From UBA11891 sp049890035 (lineage in GTDB: Bacteria > Bacteroidota > Bacteroidia > Flavobacteriales > Flavobacteriaceae): DNA of 64,000 bases. The notes under the pieces are model-generated. The model was not told the DNA's origin, did not search any database, and saw nothing but the letters and a program-made list of their open reading frames with translations. Shown one piece after another: positions 51,714 to 61,080 of this stretch. The position numbers and the translations under genes were made by a program. The stretch lies in the NCBI GenBank assembly GCA_049890035.1, contig JBMHCG010000033.1, positions 1-64,000 of the forward strand, given 5' to 3'. Within the stretch, counting starts at the first letter, position 1. Each line of letters starts with the position of its first letter.

Positions 51714-54188
51714 ATGGCCAAGAATCTTGTCATCGTTGAGTCTCCTGCCAAAGCAAAGACAATTGAAAAATATTTGGGTAAAAATTATAAAGTTGTCTCC
51801 AGTTACGGACACATTTCTGATTTACCCTCCAATGAATTGGGTGTTGATGTAGAGAAAGGATTTGCCCCCAAGTACATTGTATCTTCGGATAAGAAAAAAG
51901 TAGTAAATGAACTCAAATCCCACGCAAAAAAAGCTGAAACCGTCTGGTTGGCTAGTGATGAAGACCGAGAGGGGGAAGCAATAGCCTGGCATTTGGCTGA
52001 AAATTTAAAATTAAATCCTTCCCAAACCAAACGGATTGTTTTTCACGAAATCACCAAAAATGCCATCCTTAAAGCGATTGATAATCCACGAACGATTGAT
52101 TACAATCTTGTAAATGCACAACAGGCTCGTCGGGTATTGGATCGATTGGTGGGGTACGAATTATCACCGGTATTGTGGCGCAAAGTCAAAGGTGGCCTAT
52201 CGGCAGGTCGTGTCCAATCCGTGGCAGTTCGTTTGATCGTAGAACGCGAACGGCAGATTCAAGATTTTCAACCCGAACAATCTTTCAAAACAGAAGCACG
52301 GTTCCTAACCCCCTCAGACAAATCCATTCGAGCCCAACTCGCCCGTGTTTTTTCCAATGCAGAAGAAACCGAAGCTTTCCTGAAAACAAATAGTCAGGCT
52401 ACTTTTGAGGTCGCTTCAGTGGAAACCAAACCGGCTCAAAAACATCCAACAGCACCTTTTACTACTTCAACTTTACAGCAAGAGGCTTCAAGAAAATTGT
52501 ATTTTTCTGTAAGTAAAACAATGACCTTAGCCCAACGTTTGTATGAAGCGGGGCTGATAACCTACATGCGAACTGATAGTGTCAATTTATCTCAGGAAGC
52601 GTTGCAACAAGCGCAGCAGCAAATTGAGAAGCAATTTGGTCCCGAGTATGTAAAAACCCGTGTATTTTCAACTAAAAATAAAGGCGCTCAGGAAGCGCAC
52701 GAAGCCATCCGACCGACTGACTTATCTCGAACGCAAATAACTGCTGACGCGGATCAAGCCCGCTTGTACGACTTAATTTGGAAGCGAACCATTGCGTCCC
52801 AGATGAGTTCTGCTAAATTAGAACGAACCCAGTTAAAGATCCAATCAACAGCCCATCAGGAAGTCTTTCAAGCCAAAGGTGAGGTGCTCTTATTTGATGG
52901 CTTTCTCAAGGTATACCTAGAAGGCACAGACGATGAAGATGAAGAGGCGCAAGGTATTCTTCCTGCTGTTTCTGTTGGCGATATATTACAACTTAGTAGC
53001 ATGCAAGCGATCCAACGTTTTTCAAGACCCCCCGCTCGTTATACGGAAGCGAGCCTGGTAAAAAAACTGGAAGAGTTGGGTATTGGACGCCCCTCTACCT
53101 ACGCCCCCACAATATCCACTGTGCAAAGTAGAAAATACGTTGAAAAAGGGACTGAAGAAGGGCAAAAGCGAAGCTATTTATTGATGACACTCAATAAAGA
53201 TAGCGTTAGCAAGAAAGAACTTACAGAACATGTAGGGGCCAATAAAGGCAAGTTAATCCCGACGGATATTGGTGCAATAGTGAATGATTTTCTTGTCTCC
53301 AATTTTGAATCCATATTGGATTTTGGTTTCACGGCACAGGTTGAACAGCGATTTGATGCCATCGCTGAAGGCAGTCAAGATTGGTCTCAGATGATTGAAG
53401 GATTTTATGAAAATTTCCATGAGACAGTCAATCATGTAAAGGAAAATGCTCAGCGTGAATCTGGGGAGCGAGAGCTGGGTATCCATCCCGAATACCGGCG
53501 CCCAGTCAAAGTTCGCTTGGGTAAATATGGCCCCATCGCTCAGATTGGCAACCCTGAGGACAATGATAAACCTATTTTTGCAAGTCTGGCACCAGGTCAG
53601 CAGTTAAGTTCCATTACCTTGGAACAAGCCCTAGAATTATTTAAGCTACCCAAAGATTTAGGGGAATACGAGGGCGAGATAATAACGGTAAACAACGGTC
53701 GTTATGGGCCCTATGTCAAGTTGGGATCGTTGTTTGTTTCCCTTCCTAAAGACACCGCCCCAACGAGTGTTGACCGAGAGCAAGCCATTGCATTGATTGA
53801 AGAAAAGAAAAAGGCCGACGCTCCCATCGCGTTTTATGAAGAGTTACCCGTTTCAAAAGGGGTAGGGCGGTTTGGTCCCTTTCTGAAATGGAATGGAATG
53901 TTTATCAATGTGAACAAGAAATACAATTTTGATGCACTTTCCCAAGCAGATGTAAATACGTTAATTGAAGAAAAAATTCAAAAAGAAAAAGATAAAATTA
54001 TTCACGTTTGGGAATCGGAAGGGATTCGAATTGAGAAAGCGCGTTGGGGACGCTCCAACATTATTAAAGGAAAACAAAAAGTAGAGCTTAGCAAGGATAT
54101 TGACCCATCGAAAATTAGTCTTAAAGAGGCACTTGCCTACTTAGAAGCAGCAGCACCTAAAACAAAAAAAAAGAAGAAAACTAAATAA
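51714..54188 (+). CDS. topA: DNA topoisomerase I
   Basis: An 824-residue type IA topoisomerase. The Toprim domain (VIVESPAKAKTIEKYLG, SDEDREGEAIAWHLA) is followed by the central gate with the catalytic Tyr284 in TYMRTDS and the EAHEAIRPT motif. Instead of zinc ribbons the C terminus has Toprim_C repeats (e.g. LGKYGPIAQIG, NGRYGPYVKLG, KGVGRFGPFLKW) and ends in a Lys-rich tail. Its stop overlaps the next gene as TAATG. Confidence 0.96.
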   Translation: MAKNLVIVESPAKAKTIEKYLGKNYKVVSSYGHISDLPSNELGVDVEKGFAPKYIVSSDKKKVVNELKSHAKKAETVWLASDEDREGEAIAWHLAENLKLNPSQTKRIVFHEITKNAILKAIDNPRTIDYNLVNAQQARRVLDRLVGYELSPVLWRKVKGGLSAGRVQSVAVRLIVERERQIQDFQPEQSFKTEARFLTPSDKSIRAQLARVFSNAEETEAFLKTNSQATFEVASVETKPAQKHPTAPFTTSTLQQEASRKLYFSVSKTMTLAQRLYEAGLITYMRTDSVNLSQEALQQAQQQIEKQFGPEYVKTRVFSTKNKGAQEAHEAIRPTDLSRTQITADADQARLYDLIWKRTIASQMSSAKLERTQLKIQSTAHQEVFQAKGEVLLFDGFLKVYLEGTDDEDEEAQGILPAVSVGDILQLSSMQAIQRFSRPPARYTEASLVKKLEELGIGRPSTYAPTISTVQSRKYVEKGTEEGQKRSYLLMTLNKDSVSKKELTEHVGANKGKLIPTDIGAIVNDFLVSNFESILDFGFTAQVEQRFDAIAEGSQDWSQMIEGFYENFHETVNHVKENAQRESGERELGIHPEYRRPVKVRLGKYGPIAQIGNPEDNDKPIFASLAPGQQLSSITLEQALELFKLPKDLGEYEGEIITVNNGRYGPYVKLGSLFVSLPKDTAPTSVDREQAIALIEEKKKADAPIAFYEELPVSKGVGRFGPFLKWNGMFINVNKKYNFDALSQADVNTLIEEKIQKEKDKIIHVWESEGIRIEKARWGRSNIIKGKQKVELSKDIDPSKISLKEALAYLEAAAPKTKKKKKTK

Positions 54189-55333
54189 TGAGTGTAGATT
54201 TATTGGTTCCAGTTCCCGACGAAACCGTCTCTAGTATCGGTTTACTTCCCAAACAAGTGATTGGAAAAACCATTCCTATTCATACACAAAAATCAGGATT
54301 ACCCGAACTTAAAAATACGCATGTTGCCCTTATAGGAGTCAGTGAAATTCGTAATGCTTTTTTTCCAACAGCACACTATCAAACGCAAGACTTTAGAGTG
54401 GCATTTTATCAACTGTATCCGGGAAATTGGAACCTAAGAATCATTGATTTAGGGGATTTACCCAATGGGGAAACAGTTGAAGATACGTATTTTGCGTTGC
54501 AAGAGATTTGTGCTCATTTACGGCAAATGAATATCATTCCAGTACTCATTGGCGGATCACACGACTTAATATATCCCATGTATCGCTCTTATTCGTCTGG
54601 AAACCAACTTGTCAATTTGGTGTCCATTGACAGTCAGTTCGATTTTTCGCAGCAAGAAGAGTTGATTTCAGGACGTTCTTATATGAGTAAAATCATTATG
54701 GAGCAACCCAATATGCTCTATAACTATACCAATTTGGGGTATCAGAGTTATTATATTGCGCAGGAAGAGTTGGACTTAATGGAAAAGCTTTTTTTTGAGT
54801 CGTATCGTTTGGGTACTTTTTCTCATGATGTGAGCTTAGCAGAACCACTTGTTCGAGATGCCGATATTGTGAGTATTGATATGAAATCCTTGTCATGGCA
54901 AAGTACGGGAGATCCCAATGGTCTACCGAATGGGATTGATAGCGAAACGATATGTGCATTGGCTCGGTATGCAGGAATTAGCGATCGTTTAGGCACTTTT
55001 GGCTTGTTTGAGCTTCCTTCAACCACAATTTTTCATAAATTATTGGCACAAATTGTTTGGTATTTTATTGAAGGTGTTAGTTTGCGTTTTGGAGAGTATC
55101 CCGTTCTGACAAGCCAAGGTTTTAAGCGGTATACCGTGACATTGTCAGATCGTGACTTGGTCTTTTACCAAAGTGAAATAAGCGAAAGATGGTGGATTGA
55201 AATCACAAATGAGAACTATTTAGATAATAAAACAAAAACTACTGCGTTATTACCTTGCAACCGTCAGGAATATCAAGATGCTTGCAACGATATTTTACCG
55301 GAAAGATGGTGGAAGGCTACCAAAAGAGGGTAA
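54188..55333 (+). CDS. Ureohydrolase (arginase/HutG) fold protein with a degenerate metal site
   Basis: A 381-residue arginase-superfamily protein, usually named formimidoylglutamase at this position. Of the six Mn ligands known for arginase, four are kept: His125 (GGSHD), Asp148 and Asp152 (DSQFD), Asp231 (SIDMKS). The other two are changed: Gln150 replaces the His of DAHxD, and Lys233 replaces the second Asp of the D-x-D motif. These are exactly the ligands unique to site B. Catalysis of the normal kind is therefore doubtful. No histidine-degradation gene is near; translation is coupled to topA, and gldK starts 69 bp downstream. Confidence 0.75.
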   Translation: MSVDLLVPVPDETVSSIGLLPKQVIGKTIPIHTQKSGLPELKNTHVALIGVSEIRNAFFPTAHYQTQDFRVAFYQLYPGNWNLRIIDLGDLPNGETVEDTYFALQEICAHLRQMNIIPVLIGGSHDLIYPMYRSYSSGNQLVNLVSIDSQFDFSQQEELISGRSYMSKIIMEQPNMLYNYTNLGYQSYYIAQEELDLMEKLFFESYRLGTFSHDVSLAEPLVRDADIVSIDMKSLSWQSTGDPNGLPNGIDSETICALARYAGISDRLGTFGLFELPSTTIFHKLLAQIVWYFIEGVSLRFGEYPVLTSQGFKRYTVTLSDRDLVFYQSEISERWWIEITNENYLDNKTKTTALLPCNRQEYQDACNDILPERWWKATKRG

Positions 55334-55402
55334 AACATCAAACCCAACTCGAACTAGAAACTAAACTTGGTTCTAAATAATTTGGTGAAGTAACCAACCA
55401 GT

Positions 55403-56782
55403 ATGAAAAAATTAGTGCTTTTAACTCTTGTCATTTTATCCATAGCTAGCTGTGGACGAAAAAATCGAGGGGAACTTATTGGGGTCAGGCAGAAAAAATG
55501 GTTTCCAGAAAAACCATACGGAATGACATTAATCGAGGGTGGATCATACATTATGGGAAAATCCGATGAAGATATAGCACAATTGCAAAATGCCCCTGCA
55601 CGAACTGTTACCGTTCCTTCTTTCTACATGGACGAAACAGAAATCACAAACAGCGAATACCGTCAATTTGTTTATTGGGTAAAAGATAGTGTAACGCTAT
55701 CGTTACTAGCCAAACGAGCCGCTGAAGTTGAAAAAACACAGGATGAAAAAAACAGTATTGGTGAATATGCCTTTGCTGATGCCGATACCTCTAAGTTGAG
55801 TGAATATCAAAAGTACATGCTCGCCAACTACTATGAAGCAGATCCAGAACGCTACGGTGATGGTCGATCCCTAAATTGGGATGCGCAAATTATGTGGGAC
55901 ACAAGAGACTACCTTGACCAGGACTATTCCGAAATGATGGATTCCATGTACTTACCTCCAGATTTATGGTACAACGGCGAAATGAAAATTGACGTCACCA
56001 AACTTGTTTATAAATATACTTGGTTTGACGCAGAATCGGCTTCTAAAGAATCCAAAAGAACCCGTCAGCAGTTCATTGATAGAAAACCTTTTATCAAGAA
56101 AGAAGAGGTAGAGATTTATCCGGATACTACTGTTTGGATTAAAGATTTCATCTACTCCTATAACGAGCCCATGCACAATGAATATTTTTCACATCCTGCT
56201 TATCAGGATTATCCGGTTGTCGGGGTATCATGGAAACAAGCTGTTGCCTTTTGTAATTGGAGAACACATTTTAAAAACAGTTACCAAAAATCAAGAAACA
56301 AACCCTTGGTGAACAATTTCCGTTTGCCAAGTGAAGCAGAATGGGAGTATGCTGCCCGAGGCGGTATTCCTTCTGGAACCTATCCATGGGGAGGTCCTTA
56401 CTTACTCAATGACCGTGGGTGTTTTTTGGCCAACTTCAAACCCCTACGTGGAGATTACGCTGTAGATCAAGCGGTCTATACTGTGGAGGCCAAATCCTAT
56501 TTGCCAAACGATTACAATTTGTATAATATGGCTGGAAATGTTGCTGAATGGACACGTTCTTCCTATGATCCAGGAGCCTATGACAATGTCGCATCATTAA
56601 ATCCAGACATGTCAATAGAATTTGAAAAAAGAAAAGTTGTACGTGGCGGGTCTTGGAAAGACGTTGCTTATTTCTTACGAGTCAGTTCACGTGACTATGA
56701 ATATCAGGATACGGCAAGAAGTTTTATTGGCTTCCGAACGGTTCAAGATTACCTAGGTACGTCCAACGTTAAAATCAAATAA
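55403..56782 (+). CDS. gldK: Gliding motility lipoprotein GldK
   Basis: A 459-residue lipoprotein with a lipobox at SIASC (Cys17) and a formylglycine-generating-enzyme-like (SUMF1) fold: DETEITNSEYRQF, VGVSWKQAVAFCNWR, LPSEAEWEYAARGG, NMAGNVAEWT and a closing VRGGSWKD. In Bacteroidetes GldK and GldN form the periplasmic ring of the type IX secretion system. It starts the gldKLMN run. Confidence 0.96.
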   Translation: MKKLVLLTLVILSIASCGRKNRGELIGVRQKKWFPEKPYGMTLIEGGSYIMGKSDEDIAQLQNAPARTVTVPSFYMDETEITNSEYRQFVYWVKDSVTLSLLAKRAAEVEKTQDEKNSIGEYAFADADTSKLSEYQKYMLANYYEADPERYGDGRSLNWDAQIMWDTRDYLDQDYSEMMDSMYLPPDLWYNGEMKIDVTKLVYKYTWFDAESASKESKRTRQQFIDRKPFIKKEEVEIYPDTTVWIKDFIYSYNEPMHNEYFSHPAYQDYPVVGVSWKQAVAFCNWRTHFKNSYQKSRNKPLVNNFRLPSEAEWEYAARGGIPSGTYPWGGPYLLNDRGCFLANFKPLRGDYAVDQAVYTVEAKSYLPNDYNLYNMAGNVAEWTRSSYDPGAYDNVASLNPDMSIEFEKRKVVRGGSWKDVAYFLRVSSRDYEYQDTARSFIGFRTVQDYLGTSNVKIK

Positions 56783-56818
56783 TATCATTATTTTTATACC
56801 ATCGTAAACTATAAAAAA

Positions 56819-57463
56819 ATGAATGAAAAAACTCTCAACAAACGGTTAAGAAGTAAAATTGCCATGCACATGCTCTTTGGATTAGGAGGTGCGGTTGTAA
56901 TTATTGGTGCACTCTTCAAAATTCTTCACTTAGAGATAGGCCCTATCACAGGAGGTCTGGTTCTTGGTTTGGGATTGGGAACAGAGGCATTGATCTTTAC
57001 AGTTGCAGCTTTGAATACAGGAGAAATTAAAGAAGAACACGCAGATTATGTCAAAAAAGTAAGTGGTCAGTCGGCCAAAGCTGCTCCCAAGAGTGATGGC
57101 AGTCTTTCTTCAAAAATTGATGAGTTGATGAAAGAAGCTAAATTGGATGTGGCTTTAATGAATAACTTGACGAACAGCATCAAAAATCTAGAAGCTACGG
57201 CACAAGCGATTCAGCCCGTCACTTCAACTGTTAACTCGAATCAAGAGTACAGTGATCAACTACAGAAAGCTGCAAAAACATTGAATGAACTCAATGGTCA
57301 TTATGCCAAGCAGGTAGAGGCAGCTGGAAGTAATACTGCATTTAACTCCCAAGTAGCGCAAAACGCAGAACAGCTTCGTGTACAAATGGAATCGCTTTCT
57401 GCCAATCTTGCCAATTTGAATCAAGTATATGGTGGAATGCTTTCTGCTATGAACACCAAATAA
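56819..57463 (+). CDS. gldL: Gliding/T9SS motor protein GldL
   Basis: A 214-residue inner-membrane protein with two TM helices (about 16-35 and 45-65) and a cytoplasmic coiled-coil region. Glu56 in GLGLGTEALIF of TM2 fits the conserved acidic residue of the proton-driven GldLM motor. It lies 36 bp after gldK and 9 bp before gldM. Confidence 0.96.
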   Translation: MNEKTLNKRLRSKIAMHMLFGLGGAVVIIGALFKILHLEIGPITGGLVLGLGLGTEALIFTVAALNTGEIKEEHADYVKKVSGQSAKAAPKSDGSLSSKIDELMKEAKLDVALMNNLTNSIKNLEATAQAIQPVTSTVNSNQEYSDQLQKAAKTLNELNGHYAKQVEAAGSNTAFNSQVAQNAEQLRVQMESLSANLANLNQVYGGMLSAMNTK

Positions 57464-57472
57464 GTATAAGTA

Positions 57473-59056
57473 ATGGCAGGAGCAAAAGAAACCCCCAGGC
57501 AGAAGCTGATCAGCTTGATGTATCTGGTGTTCATTACCATGCTAGCCCTGAATGTTAGTAAGGAAGTATTAGATGGTTTTGGACAGATGTTCGTTAAACT
57601 CAAAAGTGCAAATACACGGGTAGCAGAGACGAATGAAACGTACTATCAAAAAATTTCTATCAATGCCAAAGAAAAAGAAGGGAAGTGGATTGGCCATGAG
57701 CGCACCGCCAATGAGATCAAGAAAACTTCTGAAGACTTTTACCAACGCATAGAAGAAATCAAGCAAACGATAACAGAAAAACAAAGAGAAGCCGATCCAG
57801 ACTTAAAAGAATATTCCCAAATGGACAAAGGAGAGGCTTTGGACTTATTGTTTTTTGATGCCAACGGAGTGTCCTCTGGTGGGACTGAGTTTGTTGACAT
57901 GATCAACAACTTCAAAATGAAGGTGATCCAAGTATTTGGTAGTCAGTTTCCTCAATATATAGAACAGGTTGAAGGGCGCTTTTTTACGGGTGATCAAAAT
58001 TCAAACGTTCAAAACAAAGACGGACAAGACCAACCTTGGTTATCGGCTAATTTTGAAGGTTTTCCATTAATTTCTTCATTGGCTAAACTCACCATGATGC
58101 AAAATGACATCCGATTAACAGAAAGCGATGTCTTAACAACACTGCTTGGGAAAGAGTTGGAATTGGAATCCGGAGTGACAGAAAGCAATTACATCACCCT
58201 TCTAAAATCAGAGAAAGGGGCTTATTATCAAGGAGAGACTTTTGACGGTAGCGTTATTCTCGGTAGAAAAGGGGGTGCTCAAAAACCCAATTCGGTTAAC
58301 CTAACTCTTGACGGTCGTAAACTCGGTCCCAATGATTATGACTTAATCGCAGGTGGAGTCAAGCTGAAGGTTAGTACCGGACGACCCGGCGATCATGAAA
58401 TCAAAGGAGATCTGGTGTTTTTGAACGACGGGGTAGAATCCAAAATCCCTGTTGATCAATCATTTCCAGTTATTTCAAAGCCCAATGCGGCGGTCATTTC
58501 TGCTGATAAAATGAATGTAGTTTATCGAGGTGTGGAAAATCCGATGACTATTTCTATACCCGGAATTCCTGACAGTAAAGTAAAGGCAACGGCACCCGGT
58601 CTGAAACGATCCAAAGGGAGCAAGTACATCATGATACCAGGAAAAGGTCGAGAAATCACAATCAATGCAAGTGGTTCTCTACCCGACGGAAAAGTCGTAA
58701 ACACGAAATCTAAATTTCGGATCAAAGATATTCCAGCTCCGCGCGGAACAGTTCGTAAACAAGCCGGGAATATTACCATCCCAAAATCAAGTTTAAATGT
58801 TGCTTCTGTGGGAGCTGAACTGGAAGACTTTGATTTTGATATTACCTTACAAACAGTAAGCTTTAAATTTAAAGTTCCAGGACAACCGACCATTACCGTA
58901 CGAGGAAACAAACTGGATGCGAAAGCAAAAAGTGCACTTCGTCGAGCGCGGGCAGGTCAATCGGTACAGATTTTTGACATCAAGGTTAAAAACCCCAAAA
59001 ACCCGAACTACCGATTCAAAAAGGTTTCTCCTGTGATTTGTGAAATTGTAAACTAA
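57473..59056 (+). CDS. gldM: Gliding/T9SS motor protein GldM
   Basis: A 527-residue protein with one N-terminal TM (LISLMYLVFITMLALNVS) and a long periplasmic part made of helical and beta domains that transmits motor rotation to the GldKN ring. MAGAKETPRQKLISLMYLV is the standard GldM start. Length is normal. Confidence 0.96.
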   Translation: MAGAKETPRQKLISLMYLVFITMLALNVSKEVLDGFGQMFVKLKSANTRVAETNETYYQKISINAKEKEGKWIGHERTANEIKKTSEDFYQRIEEIKQTITEKQREADPDLKEYSQMDKGEALDLLFFDANGVSSGGTEFVDMINNFKMKVIQVFGSQFPQYIEQVEGRFFTGDQNSNVQNKDGQDQPWLSANFEGFPLISSLAKLTMMQNDIRLTESDVLTTLLGKELELESGVTESNYITLLKSEKGAYYQGETFDGSVILGRKGGAQKPNSVNLTLDGRKLGPNDYDLIAGGVKLKVSTGRPGDHEIKGDLVFLNDGVESKIPVDQSFPVISKPNAAVISADKMNVVYRGVENPMTISIPGIPDSKVKATAPGLKRSKGSKYIMIPGKGREITINASGSLPDGKVVNTKSKFRIKDIPAPRGTVRKQAGNITIPKSSLNVASVGAELEDFDFDITLQTVSFKFKVPGQPTITVRGNKLDAKAKSALRRARAGQSVQIFDIKVKNPKNPNYRFKKVSPVICEIVN

Positions 59057-59067
59057 ATCATACTACA

Positions 59068-59970
59068 ATGAAACCTCTAAAGCATCTACTCATCCTTTCG
59101 ATTGCCATGTTTTTGCAGAACAATACCGTTCTTGCACAGGCCAATCTGCTGAATGCGCGTGTCCCACAAGATATTGGTAAATTGACCGAATATCAGGTGG
59201 AATCTAACGATGTTACACCACTCGCTTATGGATATGTAGATGATAGAGATGTTTTATGGTCAAAAACAATCTGGGAAATAATCGATCTTAACGAGCGCGT
59301 TAACTTCCCTTATTATTATCCAACCGATACACTTAACTTGGGTCCAGACAGAAGGTCATTGTTTGATTTGTTAAAATTAGATTTAAGTCGAGGACGTATC
59401 AAAGAGGTGTATAATTCTTCTTATTTCCAGGAAAAACTTACGTATGAGGAAATACAGGAAAGCTTGATGGCAATTGATACCATCGAGGCCGGTTACGACC
59501 AATTTAACGCGGAAGGGTTTGTAGATCCAGAATATATCAACAAAAGACGCATTACTGCGGCTGAAATCAAACAGTACCGAATCAAAGGAACTTGGTATTT
59601 CAACAAGCGTCTTGGAGAACTCCGATACCGTCTTTTGGGAGTATGTCCCGTGGCTGCTGATATCGCTATTGAGGCAGCCAGTGAGGAAGAAGAAGACTTA
59701 GTAGAATTGTTTTGGGTTTGGTATCCCGACGCTCGAGAAACCCTGAACCAAAACAGTATTTTCAATTCACGAAATTCTTCTCAACCCATTACCTTCGATG
59801 TCATGTTGAATTCCAGACGATTTAATTCCATAATTTACAAAGAAGAAAATGTTTATGAGGATAGAGAAGTCAAGGATTATATCTTCGAAGACGCCCTCCG
59901 TCAATTACTCGAATCCGAACGCATCAAATCTGTGATACGTGATTTTGAGCAAGACATGTGGAATAATTAA
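59068..59970 (+). CDS. gldN: Gliding/T9SS ring protein GldN
   Basis: A 300-residue periplasmic protein with a signal peptide ending TVLAQ. The domain after residue 50 with DVLWSKTIWEIIDLNERVNF and FVDPEYINKRRITA matches GldN/PorN. It partners with GldK. No gldO paralogue follows; a strong terminator closes the locus. Confidence 0.95.
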   Translation: MKPLKHLLILSIAMFLQNNTVLAQANLLNARVPQDIGKLTEYQVESNDVTPLAYGYVDDRDVLWSKTIWEIIDLNERVNFPYYYPTDTLNLGPDRRSLFDLLKLDLSRGRIKEVYNSSYFQEKLTYEEIQESLMAIDTIEAGYDQFNAEGFVDPEYINKRRITAAEIKQYRIKGTWYFNKRLGELRYRLLGVCPVAADIAIEAASEEEEDLVELFWVWYPDARETLNQNSIFNSRNSSQPITFDVMLNSRRFNSIIYKEENVYEDREVKDYIFEDALRQLLESERIKSVIRDFEQDMWNN

Positions 59971-59990
59971 TTCAGTTTTATTCGTTCATT

Positions 59991-60019
59991 AAAGCGCTGC
60001 CTTACCGCAGCGCTTTTTT
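59991..60019 (+). terminator. Rho-independent terminator after gldN
   Basis: AAAGCGCTGC (59991-60000) and GCAGCGCTTT (60007-60016) form a perfect 10-bp stem with a 6-nt loop and a T tract, ending the topA-gldN direction of transcription 20 bp after gldN. Confidence 0.92.
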
Positions 60020-60030
60020 ATTTTCATACG

Positions 60031-61080
60031 ATGAAAGTAGACAGCATCATAGTTGGATTTGGTTTGGCGGGACTCGCAATAGCAGAACAGTTACGCCGAA
60101 GAGGTAAAACTTTTGTGCTTGTTGATAATCTTAATAAAGGTGCTTCCCAACGTGCTGCTGGGGTGTACAATCCGACTGTACTGAAACGGTATACCCTGTC
60201 TTGGGATGGTCCTGAATTGCTTCAACAAGCACTTAATTTTTATCGGGATTTGGAAGCTAGTTTAGAAGAGAAATTCCTGCATCCCTTACCAATAGCGCGG
60301 ATCTTTCACTCCCCTGCAGAACACAATCGATGGATATCGGCTGCAGACAAATATGAATTTAAAAAGTTTCTAAATCCAACTATTCAGCGACAGGTTCCAC
60401 AAGCAGTGTATGCTCCTTTTGGCTATGGCTTGGTAGAAAACGTTGGACGTTTGGATATTCCTTCTCTTCTTCAGAAATATCGCAAAGTACACCTTCAAAA
60501 AAGTCTATGGTATCGTGAAAATTGTAATTATCAGGAAATCATTTGCCGCAAAGAGGCTGTTCAATACAAAGATGTCACTGCCAAGCATATGATTTTCTGT
60601 GAAGGATATCAAGTTCATTTGAATCCCTTTTTTAAATATTTACCCATACGCGGCTCTCATGGTGACATGTTGCGTATTAAAGCACCTCAAATGGATGTTA
60701 CTCGTATATGGAAAAGTCGTTTGTTTGTCGTACCACAAGGGGAAAGTAGATTTTGGATTGGCGCATCGTACAATAACCGCTATAAAGAAGCAGAACCGAC
60801 AACCCAAGGGAGGGCATGGTTAATAGATCATCTTGAACACTTGATACAGGTCCCCTATACTATCGAATCCCAAGAAGGCTGTGTTCGTCCCACGGTGATG
60901 GATCGCCGCCCGCTGGTAGGAACACATCCCATTGAACCACGATTGCATATTTTAAATGGATTGGGGTCGCGTGGTGTCATGACAGCTCCGCAAATGGGTG
61001 TACATTTGTGTCATTTACTATATGAACAAAAACCCTTACCCAAAGCCATAGGAATAGAAAGATTTAGGCATCTATGTTAA
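60031..61080 (+). CDS. FAD-dependent oxidoreductase (DAO family)
   Basis: A 349-residue D-amino-acid-oxidase-fold flavoprotein. The dinucleotide loop VGFGLAGLAIAEQL is at the N terminus, RAAGVYNPT follows, and the C-terminal ILNGLGSRGVMTAPQMG is typical of DAO-family FAD sites. Substrate unknown. It overlaps the ABC-F gene by 7 bp. ATG 60031 sits just beyond the gldN terminator, so it needs its own promoter or read-through. Confidence 0.85.
   Translation: MKVDSIIVGFGLAGLAIAEQLRRRGKTFVLVDNLNKGASQRAAGVYNPTVLKRYTLSWDGPELLQQALNFYRDLEASLEEKFLHPLPIARIFHSPAEHNRWISAADKYEFKKFLNPTIQRQVPQAVYAPFGYGLVENVGRLDIPSLLQKYRKVHLQKSLWYRENCNYQEIICRKEAVQYKDVTAKHMIFCEGYQVHLNPFFKYLPIRGSHGDMLRIKAPQMDVTRIWKSRLFVVPQGESRFWIGASYNNRYKEAEPTTQGRAWLIDHLEHLIQVPYTIESQEGCVRPTVMDRRPLVGTHPIEPRLHILNGLGSRGVMTAPQMGVHLCHLLYEQKPLPKAIGIERFRHLC

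Noticed and set aside
55360..55402. AT-rich sequence before gldK as a promoter (TAATTTGG)
   Set aside because: The -7 spacing is one base short of TAnnTTTG and no matching -33 was found; gldK may be transcribed from further upstream.
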